Shown here: positions 12,528 through 24,879 of the stretch, one piece after another
Layout: every line of letters begins with the position of its first letter
Numbering within the stretch: the stretch's first letter is position 1
DNA from: Panax quinquefolius
Taxonomy: Eukaryota; Streptophyta; Magnoliopsida; Apiales; Araliaceae
Assembly (NCBI GenBank): GCA_020205615.1
Contig: CM035161.1
Span: 3,960,526 to 4,024,525 of the forward strand
Direction: 5' to 3'
Length of the DNA: 64,000 bases
The notes under the pieces: generated by a model
The model's database searches: none
What the model saw: the letters and a program-made list of their open reading frames with translations, nothing else
Told to the model about the DNA's origin: nothing
Position numbers and translations under genes: made by a program

Positions 12528-12860
12528 ATCTCCCTCCTTATGAAATTTCGTCCCCCGAAATTTACGTGCACTGTATTTCAAAGAGTTGAGAATACCTTGT
12601 TTTCATTTCGATTCTATCTCCCCTGTCATCATGATTTCTCCATTGCTTCATCTCCCCGTATTTCGGATATCATTCTAGAATACACTTTCAAAAAAAGGGT
12701 TAATTTAACAAATTAACATATCACATAATATCCCGATATTATGATGACCAACAAATAAGCTTAGGTAGGACACCTTTAGCGAAGGATTTACTCATCTCTC
12801 CCCTCCTAGTTCTAATCCCGATCTCCGCCAGAGATCATATCCCTAAGCTCTGATACCAAA
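12528..12860 (-). other. Gyp-2 internal region with primer site and purine tract only
   Basis: This 333-bp stretch keeps the polypurine tract on its left (minus strand CATAAGGAGGGAGATT) and the primer site on its right (minus strand TTTGGTATCAGAGCTTAGG, 12843-12860). The sequence next to the purine tract (AAATTTCGTCCCCC..) and next to the primer site (CTAGTTCTAATCCCGATC) corresponds to the two ends of the Gyp-1 interior. Everything between, including gag and pol, has been deleted. Confidence 0.85.
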
Positions 12861-14029
12861 TGTAACGACCCCAAAATAGGTCCATTCCATCCAACCCATT
12901 CTGAGTCGTCAATACATGGTACAGAAAAACAACTACAACTTTATTACAACAATTGTCGTGCAAAATACAACAACACATATGCTGTGAGTTTGGATACAAA
13001 TATATACCAATTGTAGCACGTCACAATGACACCTTACATAAAGGTATAGTCAAAACCGTTTTAGAAATTAGAATCTTTGGGAAGTGCTCAAGAAACCTTT
13101 CGTACATTGGAGGCCATGCTTTTAGGTTATGGTAGATATCATATAGCCACGAAATTATCCTTGGTTGACCTAATAGACCCCAAAGAAAAACAAGAAGATT
13201 ACTATCGTATTCTTCCCAATGGTGAGTCTTCTCTTGACATATCATTATCTCCACTTGTCTCTAATTGGGTATTATACTCCAAACAAACACCAAGATTATA
13301 TAGGTAGTGCTTGTAAATATACTCAAAGAAGTGGATGAAACACAACCATGTCTTATGATAACACGAGTTTGTATGTCATTAGACATCTTGTATGATAGTG
13401 ACAAAACACCCTTCCAAAGTTGGGTTCGCCCACCCTATTTAATTCACCAAAAATAACTATTAAATGATGTATAAAATACAACACACTAAAGCCCTCAATA
13501 AAATTATTTTCATACTCTTTAGGGAGAACCTCAACAACTATAGACCACCGCTTCTATTCCTTGTTATCCCCGGCTTCAATCCAATACACTTTTATTACAC
13601 GAAAGGAATTGTGAAACAAAAGGGTGAGCACACAACTAGCTCAAGATAAAGAATATTATGACTAAAGATAAATAAATTATCAATAGTCTTCATCAAGAAT
13701 GAATCGTAGATTTAGAACATATGGTAGATGATAAAACTTTTCAACCATAGTTAACGGAACGAACGAGCGATCCATTAAAAAGAGTCAAATAGACTATAAA
13801 GTCTATTGTCTTCTCCACGTTAAAAGTCCACCAACAATATTTTATCCTCAGTAACATCAATCAATGCCCTTTCCACAATCATATGAATAACTCATAATCA
13901 TAATTGTGATTCTAAATTCCTCTTCTCATTCGGACGAAGATAATTTTCATCACCGCCTTTACCTCAAAACATCAAATATCATGGTTATACCAAATCACAG
14001 CCTCTGCTCATAATCATACTAATAAATTC

Positions 14030-14355
14030 ATCTTTGCACCAATCGGTCAAAGATATTCATCAACAGATTCATCTTTACACTACAAAGCAAAGATATTCAA
14101 CAAAGTCATCTTTGCATTACGAGCCAAAGATATTCATCAATAATTCATTACAAAGCTAAAGATATTCAACAACAAATCATCTTTGCATTACGAGCAAAAG
14201 ATATTCATCAATAATTCATCTTTGCACTACAAAGCAAAGATATTCAACAACAGTCATCTTTGCATTACGAGCCAAAGATATTCATCAATAATTCATCTTT
14301 TGCACTACAAAGCAAAGATATTCAACAACAGGTCATCTTTGCATTACGAGCCAAA
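14030..14355 (-). repeat. Hairpin minisatellite, first copy in Gyp-2 right LTR
   Basis: It has the same alternating units as 9290-9890, cut short after GCATTACGAGCCAAA, where the inverted piece begins. Confidence 0.8.
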
Positions 14356-15795
14356 TGTAAGACCCCGAATTTTTTTTAAATAAAAAGGAATTTCCTTTAT
14401 TTATTATTTTGAAATAGTAAGGGTTGATTTGATTAATGTGGATAGTTAAGGGTTAAATACGCAAATATTTCAAAATAAGCAAGTGGTTATAAAATATTCA
14501 TTTTTGTCGGGGAATATTCGTTTGGTCGTGGAATATTCTTTCTGTCGGAGAATATTCGTACGACGGCGCAACCATTTGTGGGCCCCATAACGGATAACTG
14601 TCGGATGAAGAAAACGACAAAGTTTGGGTGGTTATAAATAACGGCGTTGTTATTACCAAGTAAAGATCGTTGGAATACCCGGTGGTTAAAATACGATGTC
14701 TGGCGTGGTTGCACAAAGAATACACCAGTATTACCGCATTGTTGAATTATTGATCCTTACGTGAAGGCACTACTCAATAATTTTCACACAGTGAATTCTT
14801 GCTCAATATTTTATTGTATTGATTCAATAATTGTTGCGTTGATATTTTATATTATTGTTGTTCAATAATTGTCACCGCATTATTATCTCCATTATCGGAT
14901 CAATAATTCATATTATTTGAATAATATTATTAGATAGCATTATTGGCAATGTCTAGAAAGTTACATCGAGGAGAGGTTTGGTCACCTAATTGCGCCCAAG
15001 AAGGAGAAATCTTTATCTCGAGCCCCTCTTCCGGGAACATCTGGTTATCATAAATGTGATTCTCGTAATATTATTTGTGAATAATTAATTATTGATTCAT
15101 ATGATAAGAAATATTTATTTTATATGAATATAAATAATGGATTTATTTATGTGGTTATTAATGAAGGAATTAATGTTGAGATGTTTTATTTGTATTTTGT
15201 CGGATTGGAGGTATTAAAAGATCAAATCGGTGTTATTACAGCTTTATTGTGTGAGTTATAATATTTAATCCGACCGTTGGATCGTTGTAATTTTTGGATA
15301 TGTTATACATATATAAGTTGAGTATATGTCCACAAATTTTGAACCGTTAAAAATGAACGAATGATTTATTATAAATTTTAAGAGGTGTCTGATTCAGAAA
15401 TTAGGTTATAAATGATTTTGGTGGAAAATTCTAGAATTGGTGGGCCCCACTTGTGGTTGGTGAAAAAATGTGCTGAATTTTATTTCAAATGTGGTGGGTG
15501 GCAATAGTAGCGAATAAAGCCATCGTGTGGCAGTCAAGTCTGCTTTACGCTAACATTTTCCTATAAATAGAGGCTAAGTTAGAATTGAAAATCACACCGA
15601 AACAAAGTTTTCTCTCTTTCTCTCTCTATATTATTAAAGCGTATTTTGTGAGTATTTAGATACTTTGAGAGTTCTTTGTCAAAGACAAGTTTCATTCAAA
15701 GATCACTTCCGACCTTTTCTTCCAAGTATTGATTCTTTGAGGTAAGGGATATTATTTTTTTTCGTAATGATATTATTTCTTCAATATCATTATGT
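14356..15795 (+). repeat. Inverted LTR segment inside Gyp-2 right LTR
   Basis: It begins exactly at the LTR terminus (TGTAAGACCCCG) and runs in plus orientation through the TATA box CTATAAATAG at 15561-15570 to an AATATCATTAT motif near 15795. It is the reverse complement of the outer 1.4 kb of the same LTR (about 18210-19645). There is no primer site or second LTR end, so it is not a full independent insertion. Confidence 0.8.
15561..15570 (+). promoter_or_regulatory. TATA box in inverted LTR segment
   Basis: CTATAAATAG is followed by an AG/TC-rich leader. It points opposite to the host LTR, so the right LTR carries two divergent copies of its promoter region (the other is near 18441-18453). 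Confidence 0.55.
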
Positions 15796-16429
15796 ATGAT
15801 AGTGACAAAACACCCTTCCAAAGTTGGGTTCGCCTCACCCTATTTAATTCACCAAAAATAACTATTAAATGATGTATAAAATACAACACACTAAAGCCCT
15901 CAATAAAATTATTTTAAATTCTTTAGGAGAACCTCAACAACTATAGACCACCGCTTTTATTCCTTGTTATCCCCGCTCAACCCAAATTACACTTTTATTA
16001 CACGAAAGGAATTGTGAAACAAAAGGGTGAGCACAACTAGCTTCAAGAAAGAATATTATAACTAAAGATAAATAAATTATCAATAGTCTTCATCAAGAAT
16101 GAATCGAGATTTAGAACATATGGTAGATGATAAAACTTTTCAACCATAGTTGCAATGGAACTAGCGAATCCATTAAAAGAGTCAAATAGACTATAAAGTC
16201 TATTGTCTTCTCCACGTTAAAAGTCCACCAACAATATTTTATCCTCAGTAACATCAATCAACAGTTCCTTTCCACAATCATATGAATAACTCATAATCAT
16301 AATTGTGATTCTAAATTCCTCTTCTCATCCGGGACGAAGATAATTTTCATCACCGTCTTTACCTCAAAACATCAAATATCATGGTTATACCAAATCACAG
16401 CCTCGCTCATAATCATACTAATAAATTCA

Positions 16430-16990
16430 TCTTTGCACCACCGGTCAAAGATATTCATCAACAGCTTCATCTTTACACTACAAAGCAAAGATATTCAACA
16501 ACAGTCATCTTTGCATTACGAGCCAAAGATATTCATCAATAATTCATTACAAAGCAAAAGATATTCAACAACAGTCATCTTTGCATTCACGAGCAAAAGA
16601 TATTCATCAATAATTCATCTTTGCACTACAAAGCAAAAGATATTCAACAACAGTCATCTTTGCATTACGAGCCAAAGATATTCATCAATAATTCATCTTT
16701 GCACTACAAAGCTAAAGATATTCAACAACAGTCATCTTTGCATTACGAGCCAAAGATATTCATCAATAATTCATCTTTGCACTACAAAAGCAAAGATATT
16801 CAACAACAAAGTCATCTTTGCATTACGAGCCAAAGATATTCATCAATAATTCATCTTTGCACTTCTGGTAAAAAGATATTCAATTGTAAATTCAATGGTC
16901 ATGATCATACCATCCAACAATTCAACTTTTGCACTCATCGGCCAAAGAGAACCTATGGTCACGATCATACCAATGATCTACCTATCTTTA
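16430..16990 (-). repeat. Hairpin minisatellite, second copy in Gyp-2 right LTR
   Basis: It consists of alternating ATCTTTGCATTACGAGCC and ATCTTTGCACTACAAAGC units, about ten in all, ending in the same diverged units as the left LTR. Confidence 0.82.
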
Positions 16991-18440
16991 CACTCAAGTC
17001 AAAGAGAAATATCATCATTAGGGTTATAAGAATGTTATATAAAAATAATATAATCAAAACATGGTTTTAATTTCAAGAGTAAGATTCATAAATCAACGAT
17101 AATTTGGTCAGAGAAGAAACCAATTTGTTGTGAATAGTACTCCGTGTTAAATACATAGTCCCGTATACGTGCATAGTAACCTCGACACGAAAAGATAAAG
17201 TTTTATAATAAAATTCATATCCATATTTATAACACCTTAATCCAAATGTTATAAATCACTTAGAAATCTCATAATCTAATATTATTAATATTATAATAAT
17301 ATTTTAATCATTTCTCGAACTTATAAACAATTTAATTAAATTGTTTACACTTTACTAATTAATGCATTTAATCATCATAAAATGCCAAACTCATAAAATT
17401 TCATCACCAATAACTAAAACCCTCATCAAAATCAGCATATACCTCATATATGATTCTCAAACCATAAAATCATATTTTCTAATTTTCTTACTTCACATAA
17501 CATATTTAATTCATTTGCTCATAACTAGAACATTTTCATGAAAAATACCAAATCGGTTCTAAAATATTTCTTTTACCGGATTTAGCATAAAATAGTCCCA
17601 TATTGAACATATATATTTTCTCGAAATTTTAAAAATTCATTTACTATTTTTCATATGGCCAAAACCACCGAATATTTAAACATTTATCATAAATTGTACT
17701 TTTATCCAAAAATTCCGAAATTCACAGTACAATCGATATTATATAGATGTACTCTCAATAAAAATTTCATCAATTTTGGAGTTAACCGCAAGGAGTTATA
17801 AATAGTTACTTTTAAAATAGTCTTTTCTCATAAAATCCATAACTCCTAATCTATACATCCAAAAATACCTCAAAATAATCATAGTGGTGTAAAATTCAAG
17901 AATGATCAAAACATGGATACAATCAAAGCTAGTATCCGAATAGATATTTTAGACGAAAAGAAAATTTTTCATTTTTCTATGAATAGTCTTCAGATTCGTG
18001 AATAAGGTCAGATATCGTGAATAGTCTTGAGTATCGTGAATAGTAACTCCGAGCAATCGAAAGATAGAAATTCCACAAAAAACATCTTCACGCTTCATGA
18101 ATAGTACTCGTGAATAGTAACTTCGTGAATAGTAACTCATGAATAGTAACTCATGAATAAGTAACCATGAATAGTAACCCCGATATGAAAAAGTTCCAAA
18201 TTTGATAAAAAGTTCCAACCAATATTTCAAAGATAATGATATTGAAGAAATAATATCATTTGAGAAGAAAATAACATCCTTACCTCAAAGAATCAAGATT
18301 TTGACCGGAATAACGAATCGAACTTGCACCGTATAGCAATACTCAAAGTATACTCAAAATACTCACAAAATACGCTCAAAATATCGAGAGAAAATAGAGA
18401 AAAACTTCAGTTTAAGGTGTGATTTTCAATTCTAACTTAG

Positions 18441-18453
18441 CCTCTATTTATAG
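18441..18453 (-). promoter_or_regulatory. Probable TATA box of Gyp-2 right LTR
   Basis: CCTCTATTTATAGG on the plus strand is CCTATAAATAGAGG on the minus strand. It occupies the same position as in the left LTR. Confidence 0.6.
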
Positions 18454-19645
18454 GAAAATTTTAGCAGACTTGACTGCAACCCGATGGCTTTACTCTCACT
18501 ACTATTCCCACCCACCACATTTGAAGTAAAATTCAAAGACATTTCTTCACCAACCACAAGTGGGGCCCACCAATTCTAGAATTTTCTACCAAAATCATTT
18601 ATAACCTAATTTTCGAATCACCACCTCTTAAAATTCATAACAAATTATACGCTCATTTTTAATAGTTCAAAATTTGTGGACATATAATCAACTTATATAT
18701 GTATAACATATCCAAAAATTACAACGATCCAACGGTCGAATTAAACATTATAACTCATACAATAAAGTCAAGAATAACAGATTTGATCTTTTAATACCTC
18801 GATTCGACAAAATACCGATAAAATACCTCAATATTAAATCCTTCATTTATAACCACATAAATAAATCCATCATTTATATCCACATCAAATAAATATTTTC
18901 TTATCATATAAATCAATAATTAATTATTCACAAATAATATTACGAATCACAATAATGACAACCAGAGCGGTTCCGGAAAGAGGGGCTTTCCAATAAGAAT
19001 TTCTCCTTCTCGGTAGCAAGATTAGGTGACCAAACCTCTCCTTGATGTAAACTTTCTAGACATTGCCAATAATGCTATCTAATAATATTATTCAAATAAT
19101 ATGAATTATTGATCGGTGATAATTATTGAAACAACAATAATATAAAATATCAACGCAGCAATTATTGAATCAATAAAATAAAATATTGAATAATAATTAC
19201 TGTAACAATTATTGAGTAGTACCTTCTTACGTAAGAATCAATAATTCAAAAATACTGTGCAATACCGTAAAGCATCGCTCAACAACGCCAGACATTTTTT
19301 TACTTTACCCACCGGGTATTCCAACAATGTTAACGATAATAATTATTACGCTGATATTTATAAAAAAACTCAAACTTGTCATTTTCTTCATCCGACAAAG
19401 CCAGTTATTACATTATAGGGCCCACAAATGGTTTTAGGCGATACTGTCACGAATATTCCTCCTTTGCACGAAAAGAATATTCCACGACCAAACGAATATT
19501 CCCAAACAACAATAAGTATTTTATACCACTTGCTTATTTTGAAAAAAATTCATATATCACCCTTAACTTTAACCTTTTATCAATTTAACCATTTACTAAA
19601 TAGGAAAATTGAATACTTTTATTTCATAAAATTCGGGGTCTTACA

Positions 19646-21362
19646 AATGATGATGATCATTCTAATGAGATCTAAATTCTTAGAAAGCTTAAAACTAAAA
19701 TAGTTCTCAATCATTGGATTACTAAATTGGGGATTAGTGAATCCGGATAGATTGGTGCATACGTTGCTTGCTCATTGGATGAGGATGATTGATCTCATGA
19801 TCATTTACGTGGAGACACTAAAGCAAGTATGTAGGTGCTTATTAGAGAATAAGTTCAATTGAACGCGGCTCGCTAAGGAATACCTAATGGAGTTTTATTT
19901 GCTGTCAATAGAATTCTGTAGTAGTGATAGTAGTAGAAGTAATCCTTGGACTTGAGATCATCATAGTATCTTGTGTATGATGAGTTATACTTTGACTTAT
20001 TCCTTAAGACCCTTAGGGTATATCAAAGGGTATGCTTGGGTATAATAAGTTGTATACGTGGAGATAATGTATGATCAATAAAGAATCTACCACTTCTAAT
20101 AAAAGAAGAGAAATGTCCTATGTGATTCGTTAAATGACAACCCAAGAGTAGTCCTCGGCTTGGCGAGAATGAAATTAGAAAGGAGTTTCTAATTTGCATT
20201 ATTTGGTGTTGTGCATTTAAGAGTCGAAATACATATAATTAAATAAAATAAGACTTGACGAGAATTCCATGTCTTATATTTAATTGGGACATTGTATGGT
20301 GGAAGGATTGAATTATTTCGGTAACTATTTACTCGAATGTTCTTTTTATGATTTAATGTTGAAATCTATATTATCCGGAAAGTCGTTGATCGCTAGGAGG
20401 CTTATCCCTATTGTAGAATAAATATTATTTATTTAAATAAATTAATTGTTTAATTTATTTATTTAAATAAGATTAGAATTGTTCTAATTGATTTATTCAC
20501 AACCGATTTAATATGGAGAACCTAAAGGGTCACACCAAAAAAGGAAGAATAATTATTTAAGAAGTTAATGGCATAATCGTAATAATATGTTAAGTATATT
20601 TAATTTAATCTATGGTGATAGAATAAATTAAATAGCTTAAAATTTATTATTTAATATTTTAGAAATATTAAATATAAATTAATAAGAGGAGTCTTATTAA
20701 TATTATTACAATTATTATTATTTTAATTTCTAAAAGTGTTTAGGAATTAATTTAATATAAGTACTCTCATTTATTCCTAATAGGATTAGGAGGTTAAATT
20801 AATTAAAAGAGTTTAATTAATTATCCCTAATAAAATAAGGGAGCTTAATTAATTAAAGGATTTTAATTAATTAAAATAAAACCCAATTCCTTAATTGTTA
20901 AGGAGGGTTGCCCACATCTATAAATAAGAGGAGTCTTATTATGGGTGGTGGGGTTGTTGACTTTTACAACATACGTAATTCCAATAGTTGGGAGAAAGAC
21001 GCCCTTTTCTATAGAGATAGAAAACTAGGGTTTGAGCCAAATACACATCTTCTTGAATTCTTATTCTTTCTTGGTGGATCACCTCTAGAGGCCAAACACT
21101 TGGGTGGCTAACGTTGATCAAAGGAAGGAACCTAACCCGGTGGATTCAAGTTGAACGCGAAAAGGATTGGAGGTGAACTTGTACCTGAGGAAGCTCGAAT
21201 TTTCAAGGGTATGTTTGTTCTTCATATCTTTTCGTTTAATTAATAATTGTGCATAAAGGGTGATCCGGGTATATGGTTTGTAAAATTTTAAAACTCTGAT
21301 TTTTACTCGCTTCCGCTTATTTATGCAATTTGATTGCGCATATGAATATTACAAACCTAACA
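19646..21362 (+). repeat. Copia-1 3' LTR, second part
   Basis: It starts with the AATGA duplication and continues the LTR interrupted at 8138, matching 880-2598 to the end. It ends ACAAACCTAACA and is followed by ATTTC, the second copy of the Copia-1 target duplication. Confidence 0.9.
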
Positions 21363-21367
21363 ATTTC

Positions 21368-22955
21368 GTCCTCGAAATTGACGTACGTACCTGGTGTTTC
21401 GAAAAGGTGAGGATACCTCGCTTTCATTTTCGTTTCCAACTCCCAGGTCATTTCCTCTATAGCATGGTTCCTCCACAAAACTTTGATTTGTGGTATGACC
21501 TTTGTACGTAAGACATGCTCCTTCCTATCCAAGATCATGACAGGTACCTCCTCGTACGTTAAGTCTTCGGATATCTCTTCTGGTTCTAACTCAATAACGT
21601 GGTCCGGATCTTTCACATATTTACGAAGCACAGATATGTGAAAAACATTATGAACACGAGACATGCTTGGAGGTAACACGAGTCTATAGGCCACATTTCC
21701 TACTCGGTCTGGAATCTGAAATGGACCAATAAATCATGGATTGAGCTTTCCTCTCTTCCCAAATCTTGTAACTCCCTTCCATGGAACAACACGCAACAAT
21801 ACATGATCCCCAATACTAAATTCCACGTCCTTTCGATGAAGATCCGCATAACTCTTTTGTCGATCCTGTGCCGCTTTGTATATCGTTATCGAATCATTTG
21901 GATCTTTTTTGTAGTCATACGTATTTAACTCGGGTCCCAACAATGTTGCTTCACCCACCTCATCCCAACATATTGGAGAGCGACACTTTCGTCCATATAA
22001 TGCTTCAAATGGAGCCACACCTATACTTGCCTGATAACTATTGTTGTAGGAGAATTCCACCAATGGTAAATACTTATCCCAACTCCCTTTGAAGTCTAGG
22101 ACACAGAGTCTTAATAGATCTTCAAAAGTTTGAATAGTCCTCTCTGATTGTCCGTCCGTTTGAGGATGGTATGCCGAACTGAATCATAAATCTATCCCCA
22201 TAGCTTTTTGCAAGCTAACCCAAAATCGTGAAGTGAATCTTAGGTCACGATCCGAAACTATGGATACTGGCATGCCATACAATTTCACAATTTCATTTAC
22301 ATACATACGAGCAAGACGTTCAAGGGAATAAGTCTCCCGTATTGGTAAGAAATGAACAGACTTGATTAATCTATCAACAATAACCCAAATAGCATTTATG
22401 CCTTGAGAAACCGTGGGAAGACCCATAACAAAATCCATGGTAATGTGTTCCCACTTCCATTTCAGAATCTCAAGTGGTTGCAATGGACCCTTTGTCACTT
22501 GATGCACCGCCTTTACACGTTGACAAGTTAAACACCTCGAGATAAACTTTGCAATCTCTCTATTCATATTGTTCCACCAAAATGTATGTCGAAGATCACG
22601 ATACATTTTGGTACTTCCAGGATGGATTGTAAACAGTGTATTGTGTGCCTCCATCATGATCTTGTACTTCAAATCAGAATCGTTAGGAACACAAATTTTG
22701 GAGTGGACTCGAAGTATTCCTTCTTCATCAATTCTTGCTTCTAGAATAGCACCCTCTTGTACTTTCTTCTTGTACTTTCTTCTTCATACTCATCAGCTCC
22801 GGGTCTGTGGCTTGAGAAACTTTAACTTTATTGATTAAAGTTGGTTCTATGCGTATACTTGACATCATTGCATGGGTCCCCGAAGTCTTGAATTATATTT
22901 TCATCTTTTGTAAATCACACAAAATGGGCCTTTGTACTAGGTTCAAGGTCAATAA
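21368..22955 (-). pseudogene. Gyp-1 integrase with chromodomain-like C-terminus
   Basis: On the minus strand a short RNase H-integrase linker (EPTLINKVKVSQATDPELM near 22855) leads into the HHCC zinc-binding region (HNTLFTIHPGSTKMY..CLTCQR). The catalytic core follows with its first Asp (MDFVMGLP) and second Asp (IVSDRDLRFTS). The Glu-bearing segment (HPQTDGQSERTIQTFEDLL) lies after an in-frame stop near 22183. Next come the conserved EALYGRKCRSP and GDHVLLRV motifs, a second stop near 21734, and a tail with VHNVFHISVLRKY and a chromodomain-like IKVLWRNHAIEEMTWE. The C-terminal end is cut by the Copia-1 insertion. The motifs are well kept, but the frame is broken at least twice. Confidence 0.85.
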
Positions 22956-22959
22956 AGAA

Positions 22960-23559
22960 TTAAACTTCACGTTCTGGGGGTAGACCAGGAAGTTCTTCAG
23001 GAAATACGTCATGAAATTTACTAACAACAGGAATATTATTCAAATTTGACGTGTCTTTATTCAAATTCATAACATGGGCTAAGAAAGCTTGACATTCGTT
23101 TTTCAATAAACGAATAGCTTTATGACTTGATATGATAGTGATTGATTTCATTGGTTTAGTTGCTTGAATTCGTACAACAGGTTGGTTAGGAATATGAAAA
23201 CTAACAACCTTACAAAAATAATCAATTTTGCCATGATGAGTAGTTAACCAATCAATCCCTAAAATCACATCAAAAGCAAGTATCTTTAAAGAGATAAGGT
23301 CAACAGGTAATGTGATGGTGCCAACTTGGATCAAACAAGATTTATAAACAGTGGATGTAATAAAAGTGTCTCCTAATGGAGTCTCCACAGATAGGTCAAA
23401 GTCTAACTTCTCCGGAGTTAAGTTTAAACGTTGAGCACAAGCAGGAAAGATAAATGAATGGGTAGCACCGTTATCTGGTAATGTATAAACTTCACAAGAA
23501 TTTATGATTAGCTTACCCGTGATCACCTCGTTTAGGTTCCTCGTATTTTGACCAGTCAC
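22960..23559 (-). pseudogene. Gyp-1 aspartic protease and start of RT
   Basis: The open frame carries a retropepsin-like domain. The active-site region reads LPDNGATHSFI, where functional relatives have D[ST]G, so the catalytic triad is altered to DNG. The flap and second half (DVILGIDWLTTHHGKIDY) are well kept. The frame ends in the conserved N-terminal RT motif (FHDVFPEELPGLPPEREV) and then stops. The RT fingers, YxDD palm, thumb and RNase H that should follow are absent. Only about 290 bp separate this from the integrase zinc region. Confidence 0.82.
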
Positions 23560-23599
23560 GACAAACGCTTCTTCCAGGAACCGTTGACTTTAACTTTTC

Positions 23600-24697
23600 T
23601 GGGATAACCTTTTGAGTCACCATCCCCGCTGGACTTGGTTTCGCTACTGTACAATCTCGAGCGATTTGTCCTTCCTTTCCATAATTATAGCATACCTTGA
23701 ACTGTTGTGGGCAGTTTGGGCTGATATGTCCCTCTTTCCAGGATTTATAGCATACGACCGGTGGTCATTCTCCTCCCTTAGAACCAGTTGTTACTGGTGT
23801 TGACGTCTTCACATTGTCATTGTTGAATTTTTTCTTTTTAAAATCTCCCCCCGACTCGCTTCTTCTATTTTCATGGCCATGATTATCACCAGAGTGGTTG
23901 CCGCTTTTATCCGTATTTTTCTTTCTCCGCTGGTTATCGTTGTTCTGATGACTGCTGTCACCAAGATGACCGTCAGTTGTGGTCCCTCTACCGAATGTAC
24001 TCGTTATCTCGCCTCGATAATTGAGCCTTGTTGACAACATCTGAATAGAGAGAAATTTATGAGAAATGAGATATTGACGTATGTCGGGTTTCAAACCTCT
24101 CAGAAACATCTGCGTCATACGTTCCTCATTCTCAACCAAATGAGGTGTAAACCTGGATAACTCCGCGAACTTCACCTCGTATTGGGACACCGTCATGTTA
24201 TTCTGTTCTACTTTCATTGACGAATACTTTCAGCATGTCTCCCAAGATATGCTGAGTGCGGCTGGATGGGTACACTTCACGGATTCCCACCAGTAATCTG
24301 CCTCATTACAGAACATAAAAGTAGCGAATGGAACCTTCTGTTCCTCTGTGCATCCCAAGACATCGAACATCTTGGTAATTTATTTGACCCACGTCTCCGC
24401 CTTAATCGGATCCGGCTTTCCCCAGAATTCTGGTGGTCCCAACTCTTTGAACTGTTTGGCTGTGACAAACCGTGCGTTGCTATCATTTCCACCTGTATTT
24501 TGTACACGAGTCTCCCTAGTATGATTTTGCATGAACTGCAAAAATCTTCTAAACATTTCGTCGTTCATCGTCTGATCAGTGGTGTTGTTTATAGGAGTAA
24601 CATTGTCAGCCTGTTGCACGTTCTCCTCATTGATAAGTAAAGGTGTCTCCACGGTTTCAGTTACTCCACTGTTAACATTCTCGGTTGACATTCTCAA
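23600..24697 (-). pseudogene. Gyp-1 gag
   Basis: Translation starts near 24697. It contains FKELGPPEFWGKPDP, then (after a frame change near 24380) a CTEEQKV..ATFMF..EADYWWE stretch typical of plant gypsy gag. Another frame change leads to VSQYEVKFAELSRF..RFLRGLKP-like sequence and a basic, glutamine- and asparagine-rich linker. Two zinc-knuckle remnants lie near 23690-23755 but have lost ligands (CYKSWKEGH..C and CYNYGKEGQ..C). Stops between segments mean no full gag can be made. Confidence 0.75.
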
Positions 24698-24860
24698 ATA
24701 CTGCCATAAAACAAGGGTTAATTAAAGAAAGCAACATATCACATAATATCCCTATATTTTGACCAACCAACGAATAAGCTTAGGTAGGACACACTAGCGA
24801 AGGATTTACTCGTCTCTCCCCTCCTAGTTCTATTCTCCGATCTCCGCCAGAGATCATATC

Positions 24861-24879
24861 CCTAAGCTTTGATACCAAC
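24861..24879 (-). other. Gyp-1 primer-binding site
   Basis: On the minus strand, AGTTGGTATCAAAGCTTAGG follows the 5' LTR directly. It resembles the initiator-Met tRNA primer site TGGTATCAGAGC. Confidence 0.8.

Larger units (their letters stand above)
8139..19645 (-). mobile_element. Gyp-2: large-LTR, almost coding-free gypsy-derived element
   Basis: It is flanked by the duplication AATGA (8134-8138 and 19646-19650). The left LTR is 8139-12527 (4389 bp), the internal part only 12528-12860 (333 bp), and the right LTR 12861-19645 (6785 bp, enlarged by an internal rearrangement). LTR ends TGTAAGACCCC, the Met-type primer site and the purine tract are shared with Gyp-1, so it is a relative. It has no gag or pol at all and would depend on proteins from another element. 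The LTRs are similar enough along their length to suggest a fairly recent insertion. Confidence 0.88.
12861..19645 (-). repeat. Gyp-2 right (5') LTR, rearranged
   Basis: It consists of LTR bases 1-1495 (12861-14355), then an inverted 1.4-kb piece (14356-15795), then a restart at LTR base about 528 running to the end (15796-19645). Subtracting the inverted piece and the roughly 960-bp direct duplication leaves about 4385 bp, essentially the length of the left LTR (4389 bp). The duplicated segment is 13390-14355 and 15796-16845. Confidence 0.85.
709..21362 (+). mobile_element. Copia-1: decayed Ty1/copia LTR retrotransposon, itself interrupted by Gyp-2
   Basis: This plus-strand element lies between two ATTTC duplications (704-708 and 21363-21367). 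The 5' LTR is 709-2598. The 3' LTR is 7957-8138 continued at 19651-21362, which gives 1894 bp against 1890 bp for the 5' copy. The internal region 2599-7956 holds gag-like and pol-like remnants in copia order (protease, integrase, RT, RNase H), all broken by stops and frameshifts. The polypurine tract CAGTGGGAGAT precedes the 3' LTR. Removing 8139-19650 restores a continuous LTR matching the 5' copy, which establishes the nesting order. Confidence 0.9.

Noticed and set aside
24861..24879. Possible tRNA genes at sites matching tRNA sequence
   Set aside because: These are short retrotransposon primer-binding sites. No cloverleaf-forming tRNA gene was recognised in the window.
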